A DNA stretch of 60,575 nucleotides. Origin: Prochlorococcus sp. AG-402-B19 (GTDB taxonomy: Bacteria > Cyanobacteriota > Cyanobacteriia > PCC-6307 > Cyanobiaceae). Location: NCBI GenBank assembly GCA_003279615.1, contig QCHM01000009.1, forward strand, positions 1 to 60,575. The letters are read 5' to 3'. The notes under the pieces were generated by a model that searched no databases, was not told where the DNA came from, and worked only from the letters and a program-made list of their open reading frames with translations. Both the position numbers and the translations under genes were made by a program. Shown here in pieces: positions 16,776 to 24,963 of the stretch. Position 1 is the stretch's first letter, and the number at the start of each line of letters is the position of its first letter.

Positions 16776-16892
16776 ATGGGAAAGACAACCATGACATATT
16801 TCCATCGAATCGCTTTGGAAGAAGTCTTAGAAGAGGATATTTTCTTTGATTATCATGAGTATTCAAATCTTTTAGAAGAGTCTGAGTGGTAA
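16776..16892 (+). CDS. Small acidic protein, 38 aa
   Basis: The ORF runs from ATG 16776; a second in-frame ATG at 16791 gives 33 aa. The sequence TYFHRIALEEVLEEDIFFDY is strongly acidic and aromatic, then HEYSNLLEESEW. The composition is coding-like. No family recognised; it could act as a small soluble regulator. Confidence 0.5.
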   Translation: MGKTTMTYFHRIALEEVLEEDIFFDYHEYSNLLEESEW

Positions 16893-16960
16893 AAGTAACT
16901 TAAATTCTTAAAAAACCTATCAAAAAATTTTCAGTGCTTAGAAAACTTCTTAACAGATTT

Positions 16961-17046
16961 CACTTCTCGTTCTTCAAGTATTGAATAAGAATTTGTAGTT
17001 CTTTAATTCGTAGTTCAGCAGCTTTAATTCTTTCTTGTGTTGTCAT
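16961..17046 (-). CDS. Candidate very short coiled-coil peptide
   Basis: From ATG 17046 the frame reads MTTQERIKAAELRIKELQIL, an amphipathic charged helix of about 23-28 aa. The exact stop is uncertain by a few codons in my reading, so the left boundary is approximate. It lies just downstream of the 38-aa membrane peptide on the same strand. Confidence 0.35.
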
Positions 17047-17049
17047 TAC

Positions 17050-17166
17050 TTACCCCTGCATCATGTAGAGAAGAAACCCTGTAAATATGGCTAACTTTCC
17101 AACAACAAAAAGAGGAATATACTGTTTAACTTTTGATTCTCTGAATCTTTCTTGAAATGAAATCAT
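17050..17166 (-). CDS. Small membrane peptide, 38 aa
   Basis: A 38-aa ORF: a basic N-terminus (ISFQERFRESKVKQY), then a helix (PLFVVGKLAIFTGFLLYMM). Positive-inside orientation is likely. It may be co-transcribed with the peptide just upstream (17169-17279), whose stop is 3 bp from this start. Confidence 0.45.
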   Translation of the reverse strand: MISFQERFRESKVKQYIPLFVVGKLAIFTGFLLYMMQG

Positions 17167-17168
17167 AG

Positions 17169-17279
17169 TTATACAAGTACTGAAGAACCAATTTCGAAAG
17201 CCCCAGCCAATAAAAGGATTACTGGGAGATTTAAAAGAACCAACAGCTTGGCAGCAGTAATTTTAGTTATTGCGAGCAT
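17169..17279 (-). CDS. Small membrane peptide, 36 aa
   Basis: A 36-aa ORF: MLAITKITAAKLLVLLNLPV, then ILLLAGAFEIGSSVLV. It is almost entirely one hydrophobic helix after a short basic start. It overlaps nothing and immediately precedes another small membrane peptide, suggesting a two- or three-gene mini-operon. Confidence 0.45.
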   Translation of the reverse strand: MLAITKITAAKLLVLLNLPVILLLAGAFEIGSSVLV

Positions 17280-17540
17280 AGCGAATTGCTTCTAATTATT
17301 TGTATGAGGATTTATACAGCTTAAAAGTAAATTCTTTTTCTCATGGGTCGGTCGATGTAGGGCTAACCAGTTCGGGTTATTTTTACCTATTAGGTTGTTT
17401 TAGAAGTTAGTGAGATAAATACTTGGGTTATACAAATCTACTCAGGAGATTTTGCTAAATATCCTGAGACTCTTTCATCAATGATTAAGCTCGCAAATTT
17501 TTTTTATCGCGATGTACTATTACTTTTAACCTTTCTCAAG

Positions 17541-17711
17541 CTAAGAAGAAGGATAAAGTTTTGACACTCTCTTAGCTTGTCTTGCAAGTTCTCTTTTCTT
17601 GAATTTTTGATTTGTCATTCTGGTAAATACAAAACCTGGAACGATCCATATTGATGCAATCAGGAAAGTCATCAAAACCTGATTATGAAAGATATTTTCG
17701 AATAGATTCAT
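17541..17711 (-). CDS. Small membrane protein with basic tail, 56 aa
   Basis: A 56-aa ORF. N-terminal part NLFENIFHNQVLMTFLIASI, then WIVPGFVFTRMTNQKFKKRE and a strongly basic tail (LARQAKRVSKLYP). It has one membrane helix followed by a cytoplasmic cationic region. The protein-like composition makes it the best-supported small gene in this field. Function unknown. Confidence 0.55.
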   Translation of the reverse strand: MNLFENIFHNQVLMTFLIASIWIVPGFVFTRMTNQKFKKRELARQAKRVSKLYPSS

Positions 17712-18020
17712 CACAAACTGACTTATTTTCTTGATTTTTTAATGCTCGCTCCTAAATAAGATAAGCGTGGCAATGGTTTTGTACGGATAGCCAATCAGAT
17801 TGATTTCGCTTGTATTGCACGATCTGTGGAATAAATAGTAAAACCTAAGTCCAACTTAATTTTCTTTATAATTAATTGCTACAGCTAAAACCTCGTATTT
17901 CTCAAGAAAGGTATGGAACTCAAGGTAACTTCTATCTCATTAAATTTAATTATTGAGCCCCTTTTTTTTAGTGGCTTTTTCATATTTATCTATAGCCTAT
18001 AGGTAATCAACTCAAAGAAT

Positions 18021-19190
18021 ATGGACTCAGTAAAGAGAGAAAAGGAGTTCAGTACTGGGGTAAACACAAGAGTCATTCATCACCAAGAAAATTTTTCTGA
18101 AGAGACAGGCTCAATAATGCCTCCAATCTTCCCAACCTCAACCTTTATTCATGGAAATGAGGGTGGTTTTGACTACACTCGTTCAGGAAATCCAAATTTT
18201 CGAATTCTTGAATCAGTTTTGTCTGATCTAGAAGAATGTCAATTTGCCAGTGTATTCAGTTCTGGAGTTGCTGCAATTACCGCAATAGTCTCATCACTTA
18301 ATGCTGGAGACTTAATCCTTTGTGAAGAGAACCTTTATGGTTGTACGGTCAGATTATTTGAGCAAGTTTTCAATCGTTTTGGATTAAAAACTCTGTGGAT
18401 AGACTTTACTAAATCTAATTTTCAAGAAGTCATTTCAAATCATAAACCCGCAATGATATGGATCGAAAGTCCGACCAACCCACTTCTTAAGATTATTGAT
18501 ATTGAGGGGATTTGTAATTTCTCAAATAAAATGCAAATTCCTGTTGTCGTAGACAATACTTTTGCAACGCCTCTATTACAAAGACCTCTTAAACTTGGAG
18601 CAACCTTATCCTTAATGAGCACGACTAAGTATATCAATGGACACTCGGATGCACTTGGAGGGGCGGTTTGCACCGAGGACATTGTATGGAGAGACAAGCT
18701 AGACTTCGCCCAAAAAGCTCTTGGCTTAAATCCTTCTCCTTTTGATTGCTGGCTTATTACACGGGGGATAAAAACTCTTCCTCTTCGCTTAGAAAGACAA
18801 ATTAATAATGCATCTAGAATAGCCAATCAATTGGCAAACAATCCAGTAATAAAATCTGTTCGATATCCCTTTAGGAGTGATCATCCACAATGTCAATTAG
18901 CACAAAGACAAATGGCTATGGGAGGAGCAATCGTTACTGCCACTGTTAATGCAACTCAAGCCCAAACTTATTCATTTTGCAAAAATCTTCATTACTTCAA
19001 AATGGCAGAAAGTCTCGGAGGAATTGAGAGCCTTGTTTGCCACCCAGCAACAATGACACACGCTTCCGTTTCTAAAGAAACAAAATTAAAAATTGGAATT
19101 ACAGATTCACTTATTCGATTTTCCGTAGGATGTGAGGATATTGAAGACTTAAGTGATGATTTAGATCAAGCCTTGGGAAGCATCTCTTGA
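18021..19190 (+). CDS. Cystathionine gamma-synthase/lyase family PLP enzyme
   Basis: A 389-aa Cys/Met-metabolism PLP enzyme, normal length for the family. The active-site lysine lies in LMSTTKYINGHSDALGGAV, the PLP-phosphate loop in FSSGVAAI, and the Tyr/Arg of the neighbouring subunit in FDYTRSGNP. It interconverts cysteine and homocysteine via cystathionine; whether it works as synthase (MetB) or lyase (MetC/CTH) cannot be told from sequence. The next gene is a longer paralogue; its TTG start overlaps this TGA, so both are made from one message with cysK behind. Confidence 0.9.
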   Translation: MDSVKREKEFSTGVNTRVIHHQENFSEETGSIMPPIFPTSTFIHGNEGGFDYTRSGNPNFRILESVLSDLEECQFASVFSSGVAAITAIVSSLNAGDLILCEENLYGCTVRLFEQVFNRFGLKTLWIDFTKSNFQEVISNHKPAMIWIESPTNPLLKIIDIEGICNFSNKMQIPVVVDNTFATPLLQRPLKLGATLSLMSTTKYINGHSDALGGAVCTEDIVWRDKLDFAQKALGLNPSPFDCWLITRGIKTLPLRLERQINNASRIANQLANNPVIKSVRYPFRSDHPQCQLAQRQMAMGGAIVTATVNATQAQTYSFCKNLHYFKMAESLGGIESLVCHPATMTHASVSKETKLKIGITDSLIRFSVGCEDIEDLSDDLDQALGSIS

Positions 19191-20653
19191 CTGAAAGAAA
19201 TCTACTAACTGATCCTTGCTGGACTGCAAAAGATTTAGGGGAGCCTCTCCCAAGTCGGCCACATGCCGTATCTGTTGCCTTGCCTAGATGGAAAGATGTA
19301 ATCGACTACGAAGAAAAGATTCCATCCTGTATAAATTCATTAAAAGCAATTTACCCTAGATTCGGATTTCATCCTTTTGTTGCCGAGTTGGCTCGAAAAT
19401 CACTTGCATTTCATGGTGAATCTCAGCAAAGTAGTTGGCCTTATCCCAATAGCGCTTCTGCTTTGAGTGCACAACAATATTGTCATCGAAAATATTCTGA
19501 TTGTTCTTCAAAAATAAAAGATTTTCTTGGTGTTTCCTGTCTAATTGTTGACCAAAGGAGTTCTCCTTCAGCAAAAGCCTTCTGGCAACATACTGGTCTT
19601 GGATTATCGTCACGTGAAGCGGCAATTGCCCTTGGGAGAGAGAAAAGGCCCTCCTCTTCGGATGGTCATTGTGCTCAAAATGAACTTTTGAATCGTTTAG
19701 CAAATATATATAATTGTGATAGGAGCCTAATACGACTACATCGATCAGGGATGGCTGCCTTAACGACTATTCTTTCAGCGATAAAATGTATCAAAGGAAA
19801 TTCTTCGACTCTTCAAATAGGCTTCCCATATGTTGATGTGCTTAAACTCCCTCAAATTATTTTTCAAGGAAGTGATCTCGTCGTCAAAACAACATTAAGT
19901 CATATAAAAAAAGAGATAGATAATAAGAATCCAGCAGCCTTAATCATAGAGATACCTAGCAATCCTTTATTGCAATGTGTTGACCTGATATCTATTTCAA
20001 AATTAGCTCAAGATAAAAACATCCCAATCATCGTTGATGACACCATCGGTTCATCTCTAAACGTTCATCTAACTCCTTATGCAGATGTGGTATTCAGCTC
20101 ACTTACAAAAAGTTTTGCTGGAAGAGGAGATATTCTTGCTGGAAGTACTGTCATAAGTCCATACTCCAAATGGACAAATGACTTGGCTGAAATCATTCCT
20201 AAAGTTACATTATCTACCCTATCTGATTCAGATGCTATCGAGCTAGAAAAGACTAGTCGAGACGTAAAGGATCGCTTAAGAAGATTAAACATATCTTGCT
20301 TAAAGCTGAAAGAAAAATTAGAAACAAAAAAAGAAATTTCAAAAGTTTTGCATCCACAATATTGTAAAAATTTTAATTCGCTATTAAAAAAAGGAGGAGG
20401 TTATGGATGTCTATTATCGTTTGAACTTAAAGGAGGAATTGAAGAATCAAAAAGAGTTTATGATTCATTAAGAGTAAGCAAAGGCCCAAGTTTAGGTACA
20501 AATTTTACATTGGTTTGTCCATATGTTCAGTTGGCACACTTTAAAGAATTAAAATGGGCTGAAAGTTGTGGTGTCTCGGAACACTTATTAAGAGTTTCTG
20601 TAGGTTTAGAAAATGAAGATGAGTTATGGTCAAGATTTAATTCAGTAATATAA
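19187..20653 (+). CDS. metB: Cystathionine gamma-synthase-like enzyme with N-terminal extension
   Basis: A 488-aa member of the same PLP family. Its active-site lysine motif is VFSSLTKSFAGRGDILAG (about residue 308). About 130 residues precede the PLP fold and contain RFGFHPFVAELARKSL and a Cys-rich stretch (YCHRKYSDCSS); this unusual N-terminal domain is absent from the first gene. The start is TTG at 19187, overlapping the upstream stop as TTGA, which suggests translational coupling. The metB symbol is tentative. The division of labour with the upstream gene is unresolved; one may act as synthase and the other as lyase. Confidence 0.75.
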   Translation: MTERNLLTDPCWTAKDLGEPLPSRPHAVSVALPRWKDVIDYEEKIPSCINSLKAIYPRFGFHPFVAELARKSLAFHGESQQSSWPYPNSASALSAQQYCHRKYSDCSSKIKDFLGVSCLIVDQRSSPSAKAFWQHTGLGLSSREAAIALGREKRPSSSDGHCAQNELLNRLANIYNCDRSLIRLHRSGMAALTTILSAIKCIKGNSSTLQIGFPYVDVLKLPQIIFQGSDLVVKTTLSHIKKEIDNKNPAALIIEIPSNPLLQCVDLISISKLAQDKNIPIIVDDTIGSSLNVHLTPYADVVFSSLTKSFAGRGDILAGSTVISPYSKWTNDLAEIIPKVTLSTLSDSDAIELEKTSRDVKDRLRRLNISCLKLKEKLETKKEISKVLHPQYCKNFNSLLKKGGGYGCLLSFELKGGIEESKRVYDSLRVSKGPSLGTNFTLVCPYVQLAHFKELKWAESCGVSEHLLRVSVGLENEDELWSRFNSVI

Positions 20654-20741
20654 AAAAATCACTAATAAAGATTATCTAAATAACCAATTACCGAGATTTT
20701 TATATAGATTTAGAGTATTAGCTAATTAAGTCATTTTAAAA

Positions 20742-21728
20742 ATGTCAAGAATCTATGAAGACAATAGTTTTGCTATTGGTCATACACCATTGGTCAAACT
20801 TAATTCGATCACAAAAAACGCAAAAGCAACTGTACTTGCAAAGATAGAAGGTCGTAACCCTGCCTACAGTGTTAAATGCAGAATAGGAGCAAATATGATC
20901 TGGGATGCTGAAAAGAAAGGTTTACTCAATAAAGATAAAGTAATTATTGAACCAACATCTGGGAATACTGGAATAGCACTTGCTTATACAGCCGCTGCTA
21001 GAGGTTACAAGTTAATCCTCACGATGCCTGAATCCATGTCAATTGAACGTAGGAGGATGATGGCTGTTCTTGGTGCTGAATTAATACTTACTGAAGCAGC
21101 AAAAGGAATGCCTGGCGCCATTGCGAAAGCAAAGGCAATAGCAGATAGCGACCCTAAAAAATACTTCATGCCAGGACAATTTGATAACCCAGCCAATCCA
21201 GAAATACATTTCAAAACTACAGGTCCTGAAATTTGGGATGATACGGACGGTCAAATTGATGTTTTAGTCTCTGGTGTCGGAACAGGTGGAACAATTACAG
21301 GTGTTTCTCGTTTCATAAAGCAAGAAAAAAATCATTCATTATTATCTGTTGCCGTAGAGCCCACTCATAGCCCAGTAATAACACAAACTCTCAATGGAGA
21401 AGAAGTAAAACCCGGCCCTCACAAAATCCAAGGGATTGGAGCTGGGTTTATTCCTAAAAACCTTGACTTGTCCGTAGTCGATCAAGTTGAGCAAGTCTCC
21501 AATGATGAGTCTATTGCAATGGCATTACGTTTGGCACAAGAAGAAGGTCTACTAGTTGGCATCTCATGTGGTGCTGCTGCTGCTGTGGCCTTAAGGCTGG
21601 CCGAAAAAGAAGAGTTCTCAGGGAAGACAATCGTTGTAGTTCTACCTGACCTTGCCGAAAGATATATCTCATCCATAATGTTTGAGAATGTTCCTACAGG
21701 CGTTATTAAAGAACCATCATTAGCTTGA
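20742..21728 (+). CDS. cysK: Cysteine synthase A (O-acetylserine thiol-lyase)
   Basis: A 328-aa PLP enzyme making cysteine from O-acetylserine and sulfide. The N-terminus has TPLVKLNSI; the region where the cofactor lysine should be reads [20 protein letters not shown] (K near residue 45). [20 protein letters not shown] is the substrate loop and [16 protein letters not shown] the PLP-phosphate loop. It follows the two cystathionine enzymes by about 90 bp, forming a sulfur amino-acid cluster. It is complete and normal in length. Confidence 0.94.
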   Translation: MSRIYEDNSFAIGHTPLVKLNSITKNAKATVLAKIEGRNPAYSVKCRIGANMIWDAEKKGLLNKDKVIIEPTSGNTGIALAYTAAARGYKLILTMPESMSIERRRMMAVLGAELILTEAAKGMPGAIAKAKAIADSDPKKYFMPGQFDNPANPEIHFKTTGPEIWDDTDGQIDVLVSGVGTGGTITGVSRFIKQEKNHSLLSVAVEPTHSPVITQTLNGEEVKPGPHKIQGIGAGFIPKNLDLSVVDQVEQVSNDESIAMALRLAQEEGLLVGISCGAAAAVALRLAEKEEFSGKTIVVVLPDLAERYISSIMFENVPTGVIKEPSLA

Positions 21729-21737
21729 CTCTTGGGT

Positions 21738-22835
21738 TTATATAACTGACTCCGGTGTTATCAACATCGCGTCTCCATAAGAGAAAAATCGATATTTATT
21801 AGAAATAGCTTGTTTATATAGTTTCAACATACGTTTTCGACCAATTAGAGCGCTAACTAAAAGTAATAGAGAACTTTTAGGTAGGTGGAAATTAGTGAGC
21901 AATCCATCAATGACGGAAAATTTAAATCCTGGTTTAATTACCAAATCCACTTTACCTTCATACGGCTTCAAAGTTCCTCTTCCTGAAAGGTAAGCAGCTT
22001 CAAGGGCTCTCACACTTGTAGTGCCAACAGCAAAGACTTTCCCCCCATCCTCCTTACAATTAGTTATCGCTTTGATGGTCTCTTCAGTAACCTCTATCCA
22101 CTCACTATGTAAATGCAACTGAGATAGATCTTCTTTCTCTAATGGTCTAAAAGTTCCTAAGCCAACATGCAAAGTAATTTGAGCAATTTTAATACCTCTC
22201 GTTTTTAAATTTTCTATAAGTTCATCACTTAGATGTAAGCCCGCTGTGGGAGCAGCTATGGCTCCTGGTTTCGAAGCAAATCTAGTCTGATAGCTTTCCT
22301 CATGACCACTAGATTTGTCCTTATCTATATATGGAGGCAATGGGACTTCTCCACATAAATCAAGTAAATTTTCCATTTCCGTCCAACTAGTGAACTCATT
22401 TGAAAATTGAATAATTCTTCCGCCTGTTCTCTCATCCTTATCAATAACTTTCAAGATTAAAGAATTATCTCGTGACATATCCAACCACAATTGATCACCT
22501 CCTCTCATACGCTTAGCAGGACGACCAAGACAAAGCCATCGACCATCACCCCTCGGTTCCATTAGCAATAATTCACCTGCCCCTCCTCCTGACAATCGAA
22601 TTTTCAATCTTGCTTTAACAACTCGCGTATTATTAACAACTAAAAGATCAGCAGGCTTCAAGATATCCTTTATGTCCCATACCTTTGCATGCACAAGGTT
22701 TAAAGAATCATCGAGTCCATCTTTAACAATCATCAATTTGGCATCATGCCTACTCTTGGTAGGTGATTGAGCAATTAATTCATTTGGCAAATCATAGTTA
22801 TAGGAGCTTAAAAGATTATCTTTTTGATCTAACAC
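21738..22835 (-). CDS. queA: S-adenosylmethionine:tRNA ribosyltransferase-isomerase (QueA)
   Basis: A 365-aa QueA enzyme. It transfers and rearranges the ribose of SAM onto preQ1 at the wobble position of tRNAs with GUN anticodons, giving epoxyqueuosine. The family blocks [45 protein letters not shown] and [18 protein letters not shown] are all present. The start is GTG at 22835. It converges on cysK with a 9-bp gap. Nearby on the minus strand is the E2 gene, in the same direction but probably a separate unit. Confidence 0.95.
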   Translation of the reverse strand: MLDQKDNLLSSYNYDLPNELIAQSPTKSRHDAKLMIVKDGLDDSLNLVHAKVWDIKDILKPADLLVVNNTRVVKARLKIRLSGGGAGELLLMEPRGDGRWLCLGRPAKRMRGGDQLWLDMSRDNSLILKVIDKDERTGGRIIQFSNEFTSWTEMENLLDLCGEVPLPPYIDKDKSSGHEESYQTRFASKPGAIAAPTAGLHLSDELIENLKTRGIKIAQITLHVGLGTFRPLEKEDLSQLHLHSEWIEVTEETIKAITNCKEDGGKVFAVGTTSVRALEAAYLSGRGTLKPYEGKVDLVIKPGFKFSVIDGLLTNFHLPKSSLLLLVSALIGRKRMLKLYKQAISNKYRFFSYGDAMLITPESVI

Positions 22836-22887
22836 ATCAAATCAGGTTAAAGTAAGAAAAATCACTTGTAGCTCAACTAATTAAATC

Positions 22888-24258
22888 TCAAGACGAGAGG
22901 CTATAAGGGTTCTTTTCTATTAAGTATGCCAAATCCTTCAGGAATAGTGCTCCATCAGCCCCATAGATCACTCTGTGATCAGCGGTAAGATTGACTTGCA
23001 TCTGTTTTTTGATTGAAATCGAACCATCTTTAGAAGCAACAACTTTAGACAATGAAGCTCCTACCGCTAAAATTGCTCCAGTCCCTGGGGGCAGAATTGC
23101 ATCAAAACGATCCACACCAAACATACCTAGATTCGAGAGTGTAAACGTTCCACTGCTATATTCTTGCGGTTCTAATTGCTTATTCCTCGCACGCTTAACA
23201 AGATCAGCCCATTGTAGGGATAAATCAGTAAGGCTCGTCTTATCAGCATTTTGCAGCACTGGAGTTATCAACCCTCCGTCCTCCATCGCAACTGCAACGG
23301 CTACATTTATTTGTGAAGGATAGGCAATCCCCTCAGAACTAAAAGCTGCATTCACCTGGGGGTGTCTAGCCAGGGTTAAGCCAACTGCTTTAGCAAGTAA
23401 AGCAGTCATAGTTACTCCATCAGGTTTAACTTGTTTATAAAGATCATCCAATTCATCAGTAAGAATTGAATATCCAACTCTGAAACAAGGAGTATTTAAA
23501 CTTTCCTCCATGTTCCGATTTACAGCTTGTTGAAGAGTGTTGAATGCAATTGTTTCCCCTCTAGATCCAAAACTTTTCCCTGGAGCAGGTGGCTTACCAG
23601 AGTCAACAGATTTTTTTTCTATGCGAGGCACGTCAGAAACGATTTTCGCTGGAGCATTACTTTCTGCAATCCAAGGAACGCTTATGGGTTGCCCTTTTGC
23701 ACTTTGAACATCCTCAGCTTGTATTCGTCCATGAGGTCCTGAGCCCCTAACAGTTGCCAAATCCACTCCCATTTGAGAAGCAAGTTTTTTAGCTCTTGGG
23801 GAAGCAACTATTCGACCATCATTTAAAAACTGATCCTTATTTACAAAGGATTCTGAAACAAGAGGTGCAGGAGATACCTTTGTAACTACTGTTGCTTTAG
23901 GAGAGTCAACAGAGGCTTGCTTTTCTTGAACTTGAGGCGATGAACTCTCTTTTTCTTGACTACCTGATTGAGTGGAAGGAGAAGGTGCATTTGCTTGAGC
24001 CGCAGCGATCTCATCTGCTGTCTCAACGATCAATCCGATTGTCTCTCCAACAGGTGCAGAGCTGCCTGCAGGCATCACAATCGAAGCAAGAAAGCCATCT
24101 TGGAAAGACTCAACATCCATATCAGCTTTATCTGACTCAACAACTAAAACTGACTCACCTCTTTCAACTTTATCTCCAGGTTTTTTTAGCCACTCAACTA
24201 TTTTACCCTCAGTCATAGTTGAACTTAAAGCAGGCATAAAGATGTCATGAGTGGCCAT
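22888..24258 (-). CDS. pdhC: Pyruvate dehydrogenase E2, dihydrolipoamide acetyltransferase
   Basis: A 456-aa core subunit of pyruvate dehydrogenase that transfers acetyl groups to CoA. It has one lipoyl domain (residues 1-80, lipoylated Lys in VVESDKADMDVES), an Ala/Pro/Ser/Gln-rich flexible linker, a peripheral subunit-binding domain (ASPRAKKLASQMGVDLATV, RGSGPHGRIQAEDV), a second linker, and a catalytic domain ending with the DHRVIYGADGALFLKDL motif (catalytic His). A single lipoyl domain is typical of cyanobacteria. E1 and E3 genes are not adjacent, so the complex is encoded at dispersed loci. Confidence 0.95.
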   Translation of the reverse strand: MATHDIFMPALSSTMTEGKIVEWLKKPGDKVERGESVLVVESDKADMDVESFQDGFLASIVMPAGSSAPVGETIGLIVETADEIAAAQANAPSPSTQSGSQEKESSSPQVQEKQASVDSPKATVVTKVSPAPLVSESFVNKDQFLNDGRIVASPRAKKLASQMGVDLATVRGSGPHGRIQAEDVQSAKGQPISVPWIAESNAPAKIVSDVPRIEKKSVDSGKPPAPGKSFGSRGETIAFNTLQQAVNRNMEESLNTPCFRVGYSILTDELDDLYKQVKPDGVTMTALLAKAVGLTLARHPQVNAAFSSEGIAYPSQINVAVAVAMEDGGLITPVLQNADKTSLTDLSLQWADLVKRARNKQLEPQEYSSGTFTLSNLGMFGVDRFDAILPPGTGAILAVGASLSKVVASKDGSISIKKQMQVNLTADHRVIYGADGALFLKDLAYLIEKNPYSLSS

Positions 24259-24448
24259 AATTTGTTCCTATTTCCTTTATGGAGAGTTTGTGGCAAGGCT
24301 TCAAAATTTCTATCTAGAAGCTTTGCAAGTATCAATACATACCAATGTTAGTTCTACATGAGTGTCCTTACAACGATAGTTTTTTTTATGTGGATTTCTT
24401 CTTAAATATCAAAAATTATTTTTGGATTAATTGTAGTTCGACCAAATT

Positions 24449-24895
24449 TCAATCTTGATCAATTGCCTCTACTACGCCATCTCTGACCAAAATACTCACA
24501 CCCATTTTACTGACTAAGTTATCACCCACTTTTAAATCACAAAAGCTGTCAATTTGTCCTTGCTCGACGATTTGTTCCATCTCCAACTCACGAACTTGAG
24601 ATTGCTGTAACAGAAGATTTCTTTTTTGTTCTTCAAATTCTGATCTCTTTGAAGCAACTTGGTTCTGAACTTGAGCGACTTGCTCTTGAACTCTTGGATC
24701 AAGGGGATTAGAGCTCTGACGTCTAATACCATCAACAATTTGTTGTCCTTCTTTTTCTAATTCACCAAGTTGCTGATCTATTGCTGATATTGCATTACTT
24801 AATTCACGCTCAGCCTCCTCTTTCCATGAAGGTGTTACAACTGCTCTGACAGTTATTGAACGTTTTATAGAAATTGAGTCCACCTGATCAATCAA
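24449..24895 (-). CDS. YlqD-family coiled-coil protein
   Basis: A 148-aa protein of the cyanobacterial YlqD family (PF11068-like). Residues 1-25 form a beta-strand (VDSISIKRSITVRAVVTPSW), then a long coiled coil of about 90 residues (ELSNAISAIDQQLGELEKEG through KRNLLLQQSQVRELEMEQIV), and a small C-terminal beta domain (VGDNLVSKMGVSILVRDGVV). Function unknown. It lies between two large minus-strand genes and is 190 bp from the E2 start. Confidence 0.78.
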   Translation of the reverse strand: MIDQVDSISIKRSITVRAVVTPSWKEEAERELSNAISAIDQQLGELEKEGQQIVDGIRRQSSNPLDPRVQEQVAQVQNQVASKRSEFEEQKRNLLLQQSQVRELEMEQIVEQGQIDSFCDLKVGDNLVSKMGVSILVRDGVVEAIDQD

Positions 24896-24963
24896 TCATG
24901 ATTCGACCAATAGAGTCTCAGCAAAAGATAGTATTGGTCAATTTAATTGGCCAAACAAACAAA

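Larger units (their letters stand above)
16248..18020. other. 1.8-kb small-ORF field without normal-size genes
   Basis: Between the coiled-coil gene and the cystathionine genes there is no ORF above 60 aa. At least six short frames look coding (16414-16518, 16776-16892, about 16961-17046, 17050-17166, 17169-17279 and 17541-17711). The remainder (for example 17280-17540 and 17712-18020) shows nothing I can name. One short terminator is at 16687. Confidence 0.6.
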
